From Sphingobacterium sp. SRCM116780 (lineage in GTDB: Bacteria > Bacteroidota > Bacteroidia > Sphingobacteriales > Sphingobacteriaceae): a stretch of 64,000 nt of DNA. A model generated the notes under the pieces. It was given only the letters and a program-made list of their open reading frames with translations. It had not been told where the DNA came from and made no database searches. Positions 1 through 9,212 of this stretch are shown piece after piece. The number at the start of each line of letters is the position of its first letter. The stretch's first letter is position 1. The stretch is taken from positions 620,001-684,000 of the forward strand of contig NZ_CP090446.1 of the NCBI RefSeq assembly GCF_021442025.1. The letters are read 5' to 3'. A program made the position numbers and the translations under genes.

Positions 1-1359
1 GAGTGAAGTATCTGCTATTAAGCCAATATCTAGCGAATCCGCTTTGGCCGCTACTGCTTCTCTCGTAAAGACCTGCCAGCGCTTGTCATCTTTGGCTATT
101 TCTGCACGTTTAGCTTCGTCAATATTACCTTGCCAGTTTTCTTTGACTTCATCAATAGAAGTTCCTCCAGTATATGCTTTTACGAAATCGGCAAATGCTG
201 CACGCGTAAATGGTGTACGCTTGCCATAGCTTGGTGCATTGGTACGCATATCGTAGACCCATACGTTTTTGGTGTTGCCGGTTTCGGTTTTCTCTCGAGT
301 AAAAAATAAAACGTTGGTCTTGACACCTGCAGCATAGAATATCCCTGTGGGTAAACGTAGTATGGTATGTAGATTACACTTGTCCATCAAGTCGCGGCGA
401 ATCTTTAAACCGTCACCGTCTTCGAACAATACGTTGTCTGGTAATACTACAGCAGCGCGTGCTTTACCATCCTTATGAAGCGAGCGGTAGATATGCTGTA
501 AGAAATTCAGTTGCTTATTGGAACTTAAGAACGTTAGATCCGTACGTGTTGGTCGTTCACCTCCCTTCTTCGTTCCGAAAGGTGGATTGGCTAATACACC
601 ATCGTATCCTTTGAAGGATTCGCCTTCTTGGCTTAAAGTATCTGCTAGTGCTATGGGCGACTCGATACCATGTAGTTTGGCATTCATTAGTGCCAAACGG
701 TGAGCGTCTTGTACGAGCTCGTAACCTGAAAAAGCTTCGTATTTTTGAAATTGTCTATCTTTTTCCGTTAGCGTGAAATAGTTGTCTGTTTTTTCTTTGA
801 GATAATGGTCTGCTGCGATCATAAACCCAAAAGTACCTGCTGCGGGGTCGTTCCATTTTTCACCAATCTTGGGCACCATGAGATCAACCATCACATTGAT
901 CAAAGGACGAGGTGTGAAATATTGCCCAGCACCAGATTTCTTCTCGTTGGCATTTTTCTCTAACAGTTCTTCGTAGATTGTCGCAATCTGATCTTTCTCT
1001 GTATCCTCAAACCAATCGATACCATCAATAGCAGTCACCAATGTGCGCAGGTTAACGGGCTTGCGGAGCATACTAGAAGCATTGGTATAGATCTCTTTTA
1101 TAGTTGCATTATCTGTTTTGGCCGAAATCGTTGCCAGTAACTCACGATAGGTGTCGTATAGCTCTTTGTTGTCTTTTATAGATTTGAATCTCTCCCAACG
1201 GTATTCTTCTGGAATTTCATTTTCAAATTTCCTGACCTCTGAAAGCTTAAGGAAAAGGATATATGTTAACTCATTCAAATATTGGTGATAGGTTACTCCG
1301 TCATCACGTAGGACATTACAGAGGTTCCATAGTTTTTGGGCAATTTCTTCAGCACTCAT
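1..1359 (-). CDS. hsdM: Type I restriction-modification DNA methyltransferase subunit (HsdM), partial
   Basis: Modification subunit of a type I restriction-modification system: it transfers a methyl group from S-adenosylmethionine to adenine in the target and pairs with HsdS and HsdR. The reading frame starts at the ATG complement at 1357-1359 (MSAEEIAQKLWN) and stays open for 453 codons to the window edge, so the C-terminus is missing. An HsdM_N helical domain covers about residues 1-130, then GQYFTPR near 145-151, the SAM-binding DPAAGT at 171-176, and the catalytic N6-adenine motif NPPF at 258-261. It lies 82 bp downstream of hsdR on the same strand. No specificity subunit is visible; it would be expected beyond position 1. 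Family assignment is secure. Confidence 0.95.
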   Translation of the reverse strand, partial: MSAEEIAQKLWNLCNVLRDDGVTYHQYLNELTYILFLKLSEVRKFENEIPEEYRWERFKSIKDNKELYDTYRELLATISAKTDNATIKEIYTNASSMLRKPVNLRTLVTAIDGIDWFEDTEKDQIATIYEELLEKNANEKKSGAGQYFTPRPLINVMVDLMVPKIGEKWNDPAAGTFGFMIAADHYLKEKTDNYFTLTEKDRQFQKYEAFSGYELVQDAHRLALMNAKLHGIESPIALADTLSQEGESFKGYDGVLANPPFGTKKGGERPTRTDLTFLSSNKQLNFLQHIYRSLHKDGKARAAVVLPDNVLFEDGDGLKIRRDLMDKCNLHTILRLPTGIFYAAGVKTNVLFFTREKTETGNTKNVWVYDMRTNAPSYGKRTPFTRAAFADFVKAYTGGTSIDEVKENWQGNIDEAKRAEIAKDDKRWQVFTREAVAAKADSLDIGLIADTSL

Positions 1360-1441
1360 GTTATATGTTGTATTTTCTTTTTATTTTCAATTATTAAAAT
1401 TCCTATTCTTCAATAGATAGGATGACAAAGTAGCTTCAAAA

Positions 1442-4400
1442 TTAAGCCGTTTGATTTCCGTTATACATGTAAGTATTAATTTTTTGCAGGATATCCGGTA
1501 GCTGATTTTCAAATCTTTTATTGATCCGATCAAAACCGCCATATTCAGTGGAGAAAGGTTCATTGTCCAGATCTTCGACGGTGACGATTGCTTCCGCAAT
1601 CATTTGTTTCTCGATACGTTGAAGCAAGTTCTTTTGCGGTACGGTCCAACTTTGCTCTTGGTACAGTTTGTCAAAAGCCTGTTTGACGCGATCTTCTCTG
1701 CTCACCAATACGGAACCTAACATTAATGTGCGTATATAAGCAATAATATCGGCTGCTACATCCTGCCTGTTCGCGTTTTTCCATGCTTCACGTAGCGTAC
1801 GAAGTGTATATCCCTTGGTGTCCAGCAACAAGATGAGTTCTTTTAAATCGGCGCGTTTTAATTGTGTAGGTGATGTCGCAATTAGTTTTAGCGCTGCAAT
1901 TTCATTTTGATTGTTTTCTAAGAACTGCTTAAAGCCTTCGATATAGTCTTCGGGTTTTTCTGAATCCCCATATCCAATGGTAACATCTCTCAATACATCT
2001 GCGTGATTGGAATAAAACTGATGTGCTGGAGCGGATCTGAACTCGTCTAAATACTTCCAAAGTTCATTCGTTTCGGATAAGATTTGAATTTGTTCTGCTA
2101 CAGTTTTTTCTCGAATATTTTCAATAAAGTCATCTATAGAATCCATTCCAGTGAAATACTTTATCTTTTCGGTATCTAAACCTTTAGCACGTTTCTTACG
2201 TTGTAATTTAGCGATGATCTGGTCTACTTGTTGCGCAGCTCTGTCTTCCGATTGTATATGTCGAAACTCCTCACTTAAGGTTGTAAAATCGGCCGAAGGA
2301 TTGACGACTAAAGGCTTCATCTCGGTATAATCTTTAATGTTTTCGTATAAGTTGACGGCATCAAAGACTCGAAAGCTTTCTTTGTTGATCTCAGGGCATA
2401 ATCGTGTAGCCCGACCTATCATTTGATCATAGAGAATACGAGATCTGACACGACGCATGAAAACCAGATTGCAGATTTTTGGTACATCAATACCTGTAGT
2501 CAAAAGATCTACTGTAACGGCAATATTAGGATATTTCTCGTTTTTATAACGTTTTACTTTATCTTCTGGTTGATCCGATTTTCCTGTAATTTTGATTACA
2601 GCGTCGTCGGGTATAGGGATACCAGCAGTGTCAAATTCTTCCTTTAAGATCTTCACAATCATGTCCGCATGTTCGTCGGTAGCTGCAAAAACTAAAGTTT
2701 TGGCTTCGCTATCCGGATCTATATGGTTTACCAATTCGCGGAGAACTGTTCGGTTAAAGTTCTCAGTAATGACACGTTTATTGAATCCTGAAATATCGAA
2801 TTTTAATTCATCATCCAATTCATCTAATTCAATAATTTGGTTATCTTCTTTGTCATATACCATAGGCTTTTCACCTTTCTCCCAGACAATTCCCTCTTCG
2901 GACAATTGGGTCGTAATCTTAATCGGTGGATCCTGATCTACTAAATATCCATCTAATACGGCCTCTCGCAAACCGTAGTTGAATACAGGTCTATTGAAAA
3001 TCTCCGTAGTATGCAAAGCTGGAGTAGCTGTAAGACCAACTGCGAATGCATCGAAGTAATCCAAGACCTGACGGTATTTGCTCACGTAATCGTCCTGGTC
3101 TTTGAAATAGATTTCTTCATCATCCATCTCTTTGTCCAGTAGATATCCGCGGTGAGCTTCATCAACAATAATGCAATCATAGGTGTCGATACTAAGGGCT
3201 TTTCCATCGCTATCGCCATAATATAGCCTTTTGACCATACTTTGTACCGTAGCAAAATGAATTCGGCTGTCGATATCAGGCCATGTAGTTTTTAAACCAT
3301 CGATATGATAGATATCGTTAAAGCTCTTTAGGTCGTCGACTTTGTAATCTTTAAATCCATCTAATGCCTGTTTTGCTAATAATGTGCGATCGACCAAAAA
3401 TAAAATCCGCTTGAAGCGATTGGTCTGTATTAAACGGTATGCCAGTCCAATAATGGTACGTGTTTTTCCGGTTCCGGTAGCCATTGCCAATAAGGCTCTG
3501 TTGGTATCGGGATGATGGATGACCACTTTTTCTACAGCTTGAATTGCCTTAATCTGATAATCGCGTAGGCCAAGTCCAGTTTTTATCTGTAGGAAATCTA
3601 ATGAGTTGTCTTCTAGTTTTTTATTTGCTAGTGCAATGTCTTGCTCTAACTTTTTCTGTAGGTCCTGCGGACTGTGAAATCCTTTTACCGACCTGGAGTT
3701 GTTGTATTTTTGACGGACGTCGAGATACCATACGCCACTTTTTGTGGCAATCTGTTGTAGGTATTCCCTTCCGTTTGTTGAATAGAGAAATGGAACCTTG
3801 TAGCCATCCCAATCCCCGAGGATATCGACTCCGTCTTGTGGGATTATATTTAACGCATAACGTTTGCTTTGATCAAGATTGGTAGATATATCTTGTCCAT
3901 ATTTTTTTGCTTCAACGACAGCATAGAGGTTCGTTCCGATGAACAAGGCATAGTCAGCATAACCGCCTGATACGGGCCATTCTGCAATAGCCATGTTTCG
4001 TCCTCGTTCAGGCCGGGTTTTATGAATTTTGGCGTTTAACAATTTGGTGTCGGCTTCCCAGCCAATCTTACGTAGATTAAGGTCGATGAGTTCACGTGTC
4101 TGCGCTTCGTCCATATCCAATTTGGACGCAGAGCGTTTAGCGCGTTCTGTTAACGCCTGGCGTTGTTCTGCGCTAACCGTTTTGTGTTGCGCAATAGCCT
4201 CATCATACTGTTGCTTTAAAACCTTGTTTTCTTCTTCTAGTATATGTAGCGCGTGACGCGCATCTAAGTTTTCTGGCTTACTGAATCTGATATTGGAAAT
4301 ATCACGGTTCTTTATTGAATAGGCTTCATAAAACCATTTCCCTAACTTAAAAGCCGAAAAAAGTGATGATGTAGCGTCTTCTGTGGTACCGACATATTCA

Positions 4401-4687
4401 TGAACGGCATCATTTCCCTGCTTACGCAAAATCGTGAAATGATCAATCACATTGCTTGGTAGAATGCCCTGATTTCTTAATGTATATACGAGGTTTTGAA
4501 ATTTTGTATCTTCAGGCAAGTCGATTCCATAAGTCTCGAATATTTGCTTGGCCATATACTCTCCATATTGCCTCAGCTTAAATAAGGATGTAGCCGGATC
4601 TTGATATAGGTTGTACTCAGCGGCTTGTGCTAAGTTATACAGCAAGGCGTATTCTTCTTGTAAAAACTGGAAATTGGATTTGGCCAT
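1442..4687 (-). CDS. hsdR: Type I restriction enzyme R subunit (HsdR)
   Basis: Restriction and translocation subunit of the type I system. At 1081 aa it is full length. An N-terminal DUF4145-like helical region covers about 1-120, with a coiled stretch near 150-190. The HsdR_N PD-(D/E)XK nuclease shows D245 and E259-A-K261. The helicase motor has Walker A ATGTGKT at 403-409 and DEAH at 509-512, followed by a second RecA-like domain (TTGIDVP, QMIGRATR) and an EcoEI-type C-terminal domain. It is encoded upstream of hsdM in the same direction. The order R then M, with S presumably outside the window, is common in mobile type I loci. All nuclease and motor motifs look intact, so the subunit should be functional if HsdS is present. 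Confidence 0.96.
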   Translation of the reverse strand: MAKSNFQFLQEEYALLYNLAQAAEYNLYQDPATSLFKLRQYGEYMAKQIFETYGIDLPEDTKFQNLVYTLRNQGILPSNVIDHFTILRKQGNDAVHEYVGTTEDATSSLFSAFKLGKWFYEAYSIKNRDISNIRFSKPENLDARHALHILEEENKVLKQQYDEAIAQHKTVSAEQRQALTERAKRSASKLDMDEAQTRELIDLNLRKIGWEADTKLLNAKIHKTRPERGRNMAIAEWPVSGGYADYALFIGTNLYAVVEAKKYGQDISTNLDQSKRYALNIIPQDGVDILGDWDGYKVPFLYSTNGREYLQQIATKSGVWYLDVRQKYNNSRSVKGFHSPQDLQKKLEQDIALANKKLEDNSLDFLQIKTGLGLRDYQIKAIQAVEKVVIHHPDTNRALLAMATGTGKTRTIIGLAYRLIQTNRFKRILFLVDRTLLAKQALDGFKDYKVDDLKSFNDIYHIDGLKTTWPDIDSRIHFATVQSMVKRLYYGDSDGKALSIDTYDCIIVDEAHRGYLLDKEMDDEEIYFKDQDDYVSKYRQVLDYFDAFAVGLTATPALHTTEIFNRPVFNYGLREAVLDGYLVDQDPPIKITTQLSEEGIVWEKGEKPMVYDKEDNQIIELDELDDELKFDISGFNKRVITENFNRTVLRELVNHIDPDSEAKTLVFAATDEHADMIVKILKEEFDTAGIPIPDDAVIKITGKSDQPEDKVKRYKNEKYPNIAVTVDLLTTGIDVPKICNLVFMRRVRSRILYDQMIGRATRLCPEINKESFRVFDAVNLYENIKDYTEMKPLVVNPSADFTTLSEEFRHIQSEDRAAQQVDQIIAKLQRKKRAKGLDTEKIKYFTGMDSIDDFIENIREKTVAEQIQILSETNELWKYLDEFRSAPAHQFYSNHADVLRDVTIGYGDSEKPEDYIEGFKQFLENNQNEIAALKLIATSPTQLKRADLKELILLLDTKGYTLRTLREAWKNANRQDVAADIIAYIRTLMLGSVLVSREDRVKQAFDKLYQEQSWTVPQKNLLQRIEKQMIAEAIVTVEDLDNEPFSTEYGGFDRINKRFENQLPDILQKINTYMYNGNQTA

Positions 4688-4812
4688 ATTCTCTACTTAA
4701 TGATTGTTGTCAGTTGGAACCAAATATACTTAAAATGCTGCTATTGGACGTGTTCAATTTGTGTTTAGGTATACCTCATTTGAAACTATGTTTGGTTAAA
4801 TCTGTAATCATG

Positions 4813-5553
4813 TTATTCTATTAATTTTTCTAACACAATATCATTCACTTTTTGGTAAATTTCCGCAGCTAGACTGGGCTCAATTAAACCAGAACCATAG
4901 CTTACCAATTGTCCTACGAGTATTAGTCCAAGATCTTTTTTACTGACTTTTTGTGCTTTATTCTTTAAAGATTCTATTTCATCAAATATAATCTCCTGTC
5001 CATAACCTAATTTAGTCAAGTGCTCTAATATAGAATCAATTCGCTTGTGTAGGTTAATCAGCTCATCTATGGAAAATGCTTCATCTTGTACCTCTTTGTC
5101 CCCCTGGGGAACTACATAATCCTCAAATAAAGTTTGCTGATGATGTAGCTCATTGTTTAACTGGCGAATATGAGAAAGCTCTCTAGAATTTAGTCGATCT
5201 TTTTCTTTTAAAAACCCCAATTCCTTCTTTTGAGATTTTTGGTTCTCCTGTTGCTGTGTTTTGGACAGTTTATCCTGTTCGCTGAAGAGTTGCGTCTTTA
5301 ATCCTGATATTTGTTTATCAATTTTTAGCTTTTCATCTTTTATACGAATCAGTTCTTTTTGTTTGCTAGCAATTTGATTTTGAATCGACTGAACTGTACT
5401 TAACGACTTACTTGCTGCTTGTCTTTTTGCTAGATCATTTATTTGCTTCTCTTTGTCTACTTCCTTTTTATAGGCCTCGGACTGTTTCTTAGATAATGCG
5501 GTGATTTGATTATTGAGACGTTTTATTGCCTGTATGATAGATGTAGCTGACAT
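4813..5553 (-). CDS. Coiled-coil protein of unknown function in the restriction locus
   Basis: A 246-aa protein that I do not recognise as a named family. Residues about 5-135 are rich in K, E, Q and L with heptad-like spacing and should form a long coiled coil. Residues about 160-246 look like a compact helical C-terminal domain (FSIDELINLHKRIDSILEHL, then LGLILVGQLVSYGSG). There is no signal peptide or membrane segment. It lies between a DUF2971 gene and hsdR on the same strand, with gaps of 81 and 125 bp, so co-transcription is possible but not tight. Its position between defence-type genes suggests a structural or sensor partner, but this is inference from location only. Confidence 0.7.
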   Translation of the reverse strand: MSATSIIQAIKRLNNQITALSKKQSEAYKKEVDKEKQINDLAKRQAASKSLSTVQSIQNQIASKQKELIRIKDEKLKIDKQISGLKTQLFSEQDKLSKTQQQENQKSQKKELGFLKEKDRLNSRELSHIRQLNNELHHQQTLFEDYVVPQGDKEVQDEAFSIDELINLHKRIDSILEHLTKLGYGQEIIFDEIESLKNKAQKVSKKDLGLILVGQLVSYGSGLIEPSLAAEIYQKVNDIVLEKLIE

Positions 5554-5634
5554 GGCGCTTAGTTAAGGTTTATATAAATCCTGTTAGGATTGTTCTTTTT
5601 TAATATATTAGGAATCTAATTAAATTCTGAAAAA

Positions 5635-6450
5635 TTAAAATGATATCTCTTCTCGCTCTAATGTGAAAGTATCATAGTTTGGTTTTATCTGGAATAATTT
5701 GACATGGGGAAATCGATCTTTGACAAGCTTCACTATTTCTTCACGTTTTTCAGCATTAAGTGATGTCCCTAAGTACACTTCTTTTATAATATCAGTAGGT
5801 ATTTCGTAATAGTGTTTTTTATTCTCATCCAACATTAATGGTCTTGATATCATTCGTATTTCCTCTTCGTAATGCCACATAGCATGTTTAGAACCAAACC
5901 ATGTATACAGCATTTCCATTTCTTGAAAATTTTTAGCAGGCACGATGTTTTCTTGATATCTTACTGGTATTAAGCATGATTCACTGTTTTTAAGTGCGAT
6001 ATAATCTCTTAGCATGAGAAGATCATAGCCTATGCATACACCTGTATGACATCCTGCATAATGCGCCCACATGAGCATATTTAAACTGTTCTTTGAAAAG
6101 CAGGTAACACCTCTGTTTGAGTTTTCAGTATTGAATATATGCTGCATAAATTCTTTTGCAACGGGTAATATTTTAGAAGTAAGATTTCTATTTAACCTAA
6201 ATTGTTCTACGTAATTATTGCCCTTATCTCTTTTTATAAGATCTTTCATATGTAACTTTACTGTCTCTTCTTCAAATTCAAACAATGACACATTACAGTC
6301 AAATGGATCATTAAAAATGCTTGGATGTGAAAATTGCAGTGTGTCATTGGACAAAACGGTTAAAGCTGTATCAGCACCATAATATTTGTAGTTTACAGGC
6401 TGCTTATACAGGTGCATACCTAATTCGATCAAATTGTCCTCGGGCATCAT
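5635..6450 (-). CDS. DUF2971 family protein
   Basis: A 271-aa protein with the DUF2971 pattern: an N-terminal YKYYGADTALTVLSNDTL followed by FSHPSIFNDPFDC, then CFSKNSLNMLMWAHYAG near the middle and GVCIGYD after it. The biochemical role of DUF2971 is not settled. Members are often found in genomic and defence islands, which fits the setting here between a YegP-like gene and the coiled-coil/hsdR/hsdM genes. The start has two adjacent ATG codons; the first was used. A hairpin at 6524-6557 separates it from the upstream YegP-like gene, so it may be transcribed separately. No membrane segment is visible. Confidence 0.8.
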   Translation of the reverse strand: MMPEDNLIELGMHLYKQPVNYKYYGADTALTVLSNDTLQFSHPSIFNDPFDCNVSLFEFEEETVKLHMKDLIKRDKGNNYVEQFRLNRNLTSKILPVAKEFMQHIFNTENSNRGVTCFSKNSLNMLMWAHYAGCHTGVCIGYDLLMLRDYIALKNSESCLIPVRYQENIVPAKNFQEMEMLYTWFGSKHAMWHYEEEIRMISRPLMLDENKKHYYEIPTDIIKEVYLGTSLNAEKREEIVKLVKDRFPHVKLFQIKPNYDTFTLEREEISF

Positions 6451-6523
6451 ATATATCGTTTTAATTTTACACGTTGTTAGATTTATAGCTATTCTAATTT
6501 TAGGCTATTTGAATGCTTATCAA

Positions 6524-6557
6524 ACTTCCCTTCCTAATATTTACTAAGAAGGGAAGT
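6524..6557 (-). terminator. Hairpin between YegP-like and DUF2971 genes
   Basis: A 10-bp perfect stem (ACTTCCCTTC at 6524-6533 against 6548-6557) with a 14-nt loop, 13 bp after the YegP-like stop codon on the minus strand. The T-tract after the stem is short, so this may be a weak terminator or an mRNA-end hairpin. It argues against one uniform transcript from the WYL gene to hsdM. Confidence 0.5.
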
Positions 6558-6570
6558 CATGTAGGGGAGT

Positions 6571-6906
6571 TTAAGTTAAATCGACTATTCTAGCCACTGG
6601 AGCATCTCGTTTGACCGCTTCGATTCCGTTTTCTCTCCCGGTAGATGATACATAGTTTTCACTTCTTCCAATAATTTCCCCATTGGTCGCCTTCAAATTG
6701 AACGTATAGTTCTGAAAACTATCTTTCCTTTCATAGCGACTGTCGTATGGTGCGTTGGTCCTGACTGACTCAATCCCATTTAAACATCCTTGTCTGGAAG
6801 TATAGCCTTCACTTCCTAAAATAATCTCACCATTAGCGGACTTTAACCTGAAATAGTATTGCAAATTCCTTGAACTCACGAATACTTCAAATTTTGCATT
6901 TGACAT
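6571..6906 (-). CDS. YegP/DUF1508 family protein (two tandem repeats)
   Basis: A small protein of 111 aa from the ATG at 6904-6906 (MSNAKFEVF). An in-frame GTG at 6946-6948 would add 14 residues that do not fit the family. It has two copies of the YegP repeat: KFEVFVSSRNLQYYFRLKSANGEIILGSEGYTSRQGCLNGI-like, then YTFNLKATNGEIIGRSENYVSS with ENGIEAV. YegP-type proteins are small beta-rich proteins of unknown biochemical role, linked in some species to stress. The gene starts about 50 bp after the WYL regulator stop on the same strand, so the two are probably co-transcribed. A hairpin follows the gene. Confidence 0.82.
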   Translation of the reverse strand: MSNAKFEVFVSSRNLQYYFRLKSANGEIILGSEGYTSRQGCLNGIESVRTNAPYDSRYERKDSFQNYTFNLKATNGEIIGRSENYVSSTGRENGIEAVKRDAPVARIVDLT

Positions 6907-6956
6907 ATTGATACAAAGATCTGGATCATCTATGCACTCTACGTGCACTGGATAAA

Positions 6957-7967
6957 TTAGCTTTCATACCTGTCAAAACTTTCTTTGATTTTTTGACGAA
7001 TTACAGCTCGTATCTCCATTGGCTCTAAGATTTCAACCGCTGCTCCAAGCCCCAGTAACTGGGCATAAAATTCATAATTGGGCGTTAACTCCAGTTGGAT
7101 TGTGGTGTATGCATCTTTTCTATCGACTACGGTTTGAGAGGGATGTAAAGGCTTGGAGTAAATATATGGCCAAAGGGAGTTGTTGACTTTTATTTTGATG
7201 AATTGACATGCTGCATCAGTAGGTTTACTTACGCCTACAATATCTTCGAAATAGACATCATGTGTTTCCGTCGGAGGAATAAATGCGATACCTTCTGCTG
7301 GTTCAAAAGTGATTATGCGATCAAGAGCCAGATTTGTCCAAGAGCTGAAGCAATCACGCTGTCCGAAGAGAAACCAACGCTTGTTGTATTGTTTCAAAAA
7401 GTACGGATGAAATACAAAAGCTTCTTCTTTATCTTGGTTGAACGATTTGTACTTTACTTGTAATACACTTTTCTGCTGTATGTATTTAAGCAAATCACCT
7501 AAAAGGTGGAGGTTTTTGAGGTATTCATTCTGATCGAAGTATATGCTGTGTTCCAGATCTTCTAATTGAAAACTCTTCTTAAGCTTTAGCGCGAGCTCCT
7601 GAACATAATCAAATTGAGGCAATCCCTTGAATCGTCCAAGCATTTCTAGTGTAGTTTTTAATAATTCGGCTTCTACAGGATTAATCTGCTGCATGGCCAG
7701 TGTATAGCTCATATCCTCGTAACGGTAGTAGGTCTTTTTACCTTCTTTTATACTTTCTATCGGCGCTCGAAATCCAGCTTCGCTGCGCATGAAATCGATA
7801 TCCTTGAATAGCTGCCTCCTGGATATACTGCTATCGGTACCGGTATAGTCTTTCAGGGCTTCGGAAACATAAGCTATGAGGTCGTCTATAAAGAACTTTT
7901 TGCCTTTATTGGAAAAACATCTATCTAGTGCTTCGTAACGGATTATCGCGTGTTTATTGGTGGCCAT
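6957..7967 (-). CDS. WYL-domain transcriptional regulator
   Basis: A 336-aa protein. The N-terminal winged helix-turn-helix region (about residues 5-75) contains KKFFIDDLIAYVSEAL and SISRRQLFKDIDFM. The C-terminal WYL domain (about 145-225) includes VLQVKYKSFN and FHPYFLKQYNKRWFLFGQ, and a WCX-like tail follows. WYL regulators sense ligands, probably nucleic acids or nucleotides, and often control phage-defence loci. This gene is first in a same-strand run that reads YegP, DUF2971, coiled-coil, hsdR, hsdM. An inverted repeat at 8019-8050, about 52 bp before the start codon, is a candidate operator. That it controls the restriction genes is inferred from position only. Confidence 0.9.
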   Translation of the reverse strand: MATNKHAIIRYEALDRCFSNKGKKFFIDDLIAYVSEALKDYTGTDSSISRRQLFKDIDFMRSEAGFRAPIESIKEGKKTYYRYEDMSYTLAMQQINPVEAELLKTTLEMLGRFKGLPQFDYVQELALKLKKSFQLEDLEHSIYFDQNEYLKNLHLLGDLLKYIQQKSVLQVKYKSFNQDKEEAFVFHPYFLKQYNKRWFLFGQRDCFSSWTNLALDRIITFEPAEGIAFIPPTETHDVYFEDIVGVSKPTDAACQFIKIKVNNSLWPYIYSKPLHPSQTVVDRKDAYTTIQLELTPNYEFYAQLLGLGAAVEILEPMEIRAVIRQKIKESFDRYES

Positions 7968-8018
7968 TTTACTCGTATTGGTCTTAGAAAGCTAATATAC
8001 ATATAATGTGTGTATTGT

Positions 8019-8050
8019 ATGTGCACAGTTAAATGTTGTACTGTGTACAT
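8019..8050. promoter_or_regulatory. Inverted repeat upstream of the WYL regulator
   Basis: ATGTGCACAGT at 8019-8029 faces ACTGTGTACAT at 8040-8050: 11-bp arms with one mismatch and a 10-bp spacer. It lies between the divergent WYL gene and lipoprotein gene, which suits an operator for the WYL protein. A second small dyad, TTACGG-TATG-CCGTAA, is at 8109-8124, nearer the lipoprotein gene. Confidence 0.5.
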
Positions 8051-8168
8051 AGGATGCATTGCTAGTTTTAACCTTTGTGCTATGATACGCAGATATTTTC
8101 ATTTACGCTTACGGTATGCCGTAAATATTAATAATCTGTATTAAATATGTTTGCCAAAATTTTAAACT

Positions 8169-8546
8169 ATGTATAAAATAATACTTTCAGCTTTATTCGT
8201 GTTATCGCTTTCTTCTTGTAATAGTTACAAGTATGGTACCGAAGGTAATGCGCAAAAGAGTAATCTGACCATGGGAGTTGTGAAGTCTAAGGTCATCAAA
8301 GGGGAAACTTCACAAGATGAAATCCTTAAACTGTTTGGCTCCCCAAATTTGGTTTCTAAGAATAAATCGAATCTAGAGGTATGGAGCTACAACCGTATGT
8401 CTGTCGAGCAGAAAGCAGGATCGACGGATTTCTTTGCGGGTGAGCGTGCTAGTCAGAGCAGCAGCAGTAGGTCATTTGATTTGATCATTACGTTTGATGC
8501 GAATGATGTCGTATCGGATTATTCGGTGGTAGCTACGGCTTTCTAA
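8169..8546 (+). CDS. Small lipoprotein with SmpA/OmlA (BamE)-like fold
   Basis: A 125-aa protein with a lipoprotein signal (MYKIILSALFVLSLSSC, lipobox cysteine at 17). The mature part carries VIKGETSQDEILKLFGSPN followed by VWSYNR, the pattern of the BamE/SmpA/OmlA beta-lactamase-inhibitor-protein-like fold, in which a short helix precedes 'FGxP'. It is probably anchored to a membrane facing the periplasm. It is followed 48 bp later by another lipoprotein gene in the same direction, and both end at one terminator, so they form a two-gene unit. The specific function is unknown. Confidence 0.8.
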   Translation: MYKIILSALFVLSLSSCNSYKYGTEGNAQKSNLTMGVVKSKVIKGETSQDEILKLFGSPNLVSKNKSNLEVWSYNRMSVEQKAGSTDFFAGERASQSSSSRSFDLIITFDANDVVSDYSVVATAF

Positions 8547-8594
8547 AAGTTGTCGCTTCCTGTCTTATTGTTTATTAGAATTTTTTAGAAATAT

Positions 8595-9095
8595 ATGAAA
8601 AGAGGAGTTATTACCCTATTGATTGCTGTAGCTGTATTGAGTTCGTGTGCTACACAGATGGTGACACGTACACCTACTGAAGTGAAAATGATGACAACTA
8701 AGCAGTTTGATTCTAGCCAAGAAATGGTTTTCAAATCTATTATTAGCTTGCTGCAATCTGAAAGCTATATGGTGGAACGTGCTGATCGGGAAACGGGATT
8801 GATCAATGCCAACAAACGTATCGAAAATAAGAATGCTGCTTCGCAACGATTCTGGACGGGTACGTCGAAGGATGCCAATACGTCTAAGGCTATGTTTTAT
8901 GTGGAGGGTGTGAATGATGAGGTGACGGAGGTCAAGATCTCTATGTATGAAGGGGCTGAAACTAGTCGTAACGGTTACTGGGGTCAAGTGAATAAAGAAA
9001 ATAAGGAGCAGATGATCTATGAGCCTCGTGTGTACCAGGAATGGTTCCAAAGTCTGCAGGCTGAGATAGAGCGTCGGAAGGCATTGGGAAGATAG
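8595..9095 (+). CDS. Lipoprotein of unknown function
   Basis: A 166-aa protein starting MKRGVITLLIAVAVLSSC, a type II signal peptide with Cys at 18. The mature region contains QEMVFKSIISLLQSESYMVERADRETGLINA, which resembles periplasmic/outer-membrane lipoproteins in which 'sxeGlInA' follows a helix, and it ends in a charged helix (YQEWFQSLQAEIERRKALGR). No enzyme motif is seen. It is the second gene after the BamE-like lipoprotein and is followed by a clear terminator. Partnership with the preceding protein at the cell surface is inferred. Confidence 0.8.
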   Translation: MKRGVITLLIAVAVLSSCATQMVTRTPTEVKMMTTKQFDSSQEMVFKSIISLLQSESYMVERADRETGLINANKRIENKNAASQRFWTGTSKDANTSKAMFYVEGVNDEVTEVKISMYEGAETSRNGYWGQVNKENKEQMIYEPRVYQEWFQSLQAEIERRKALGR

Positions 9096-9113
9096 GCTTT
9101 TTCTTAAGCGGTT

Positions 9114-9161
9114 AAAAACCGAGGCATCTACACTCTTGATTAGATAGATACCTCGGTTTTT
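9114..9161 (+). terminator. Intrinsic terminator after lipoprotein pair
   Basis: A stem of AAAACCGAGGCATCT against AGATACCTCGGTTTT with one mismatch, followed by a T-rich run. It lies 18 bp after the second lipoprotein stop. Because the next gene is convergent, it may act in both directions. Confidence 0.8.
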
Positions 9162-9212
9162 GTTTTACTGTGAAGTGACCAAAAGTTGCCTGGTTTTTAC
9201 ATTTATAACCTT

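Noticed and set aside
2423..4256. Plus-strand open frames inside hsdR
   Set aside because: They are antisense shadows of a strongly conserved gene, with no recognisable domains.
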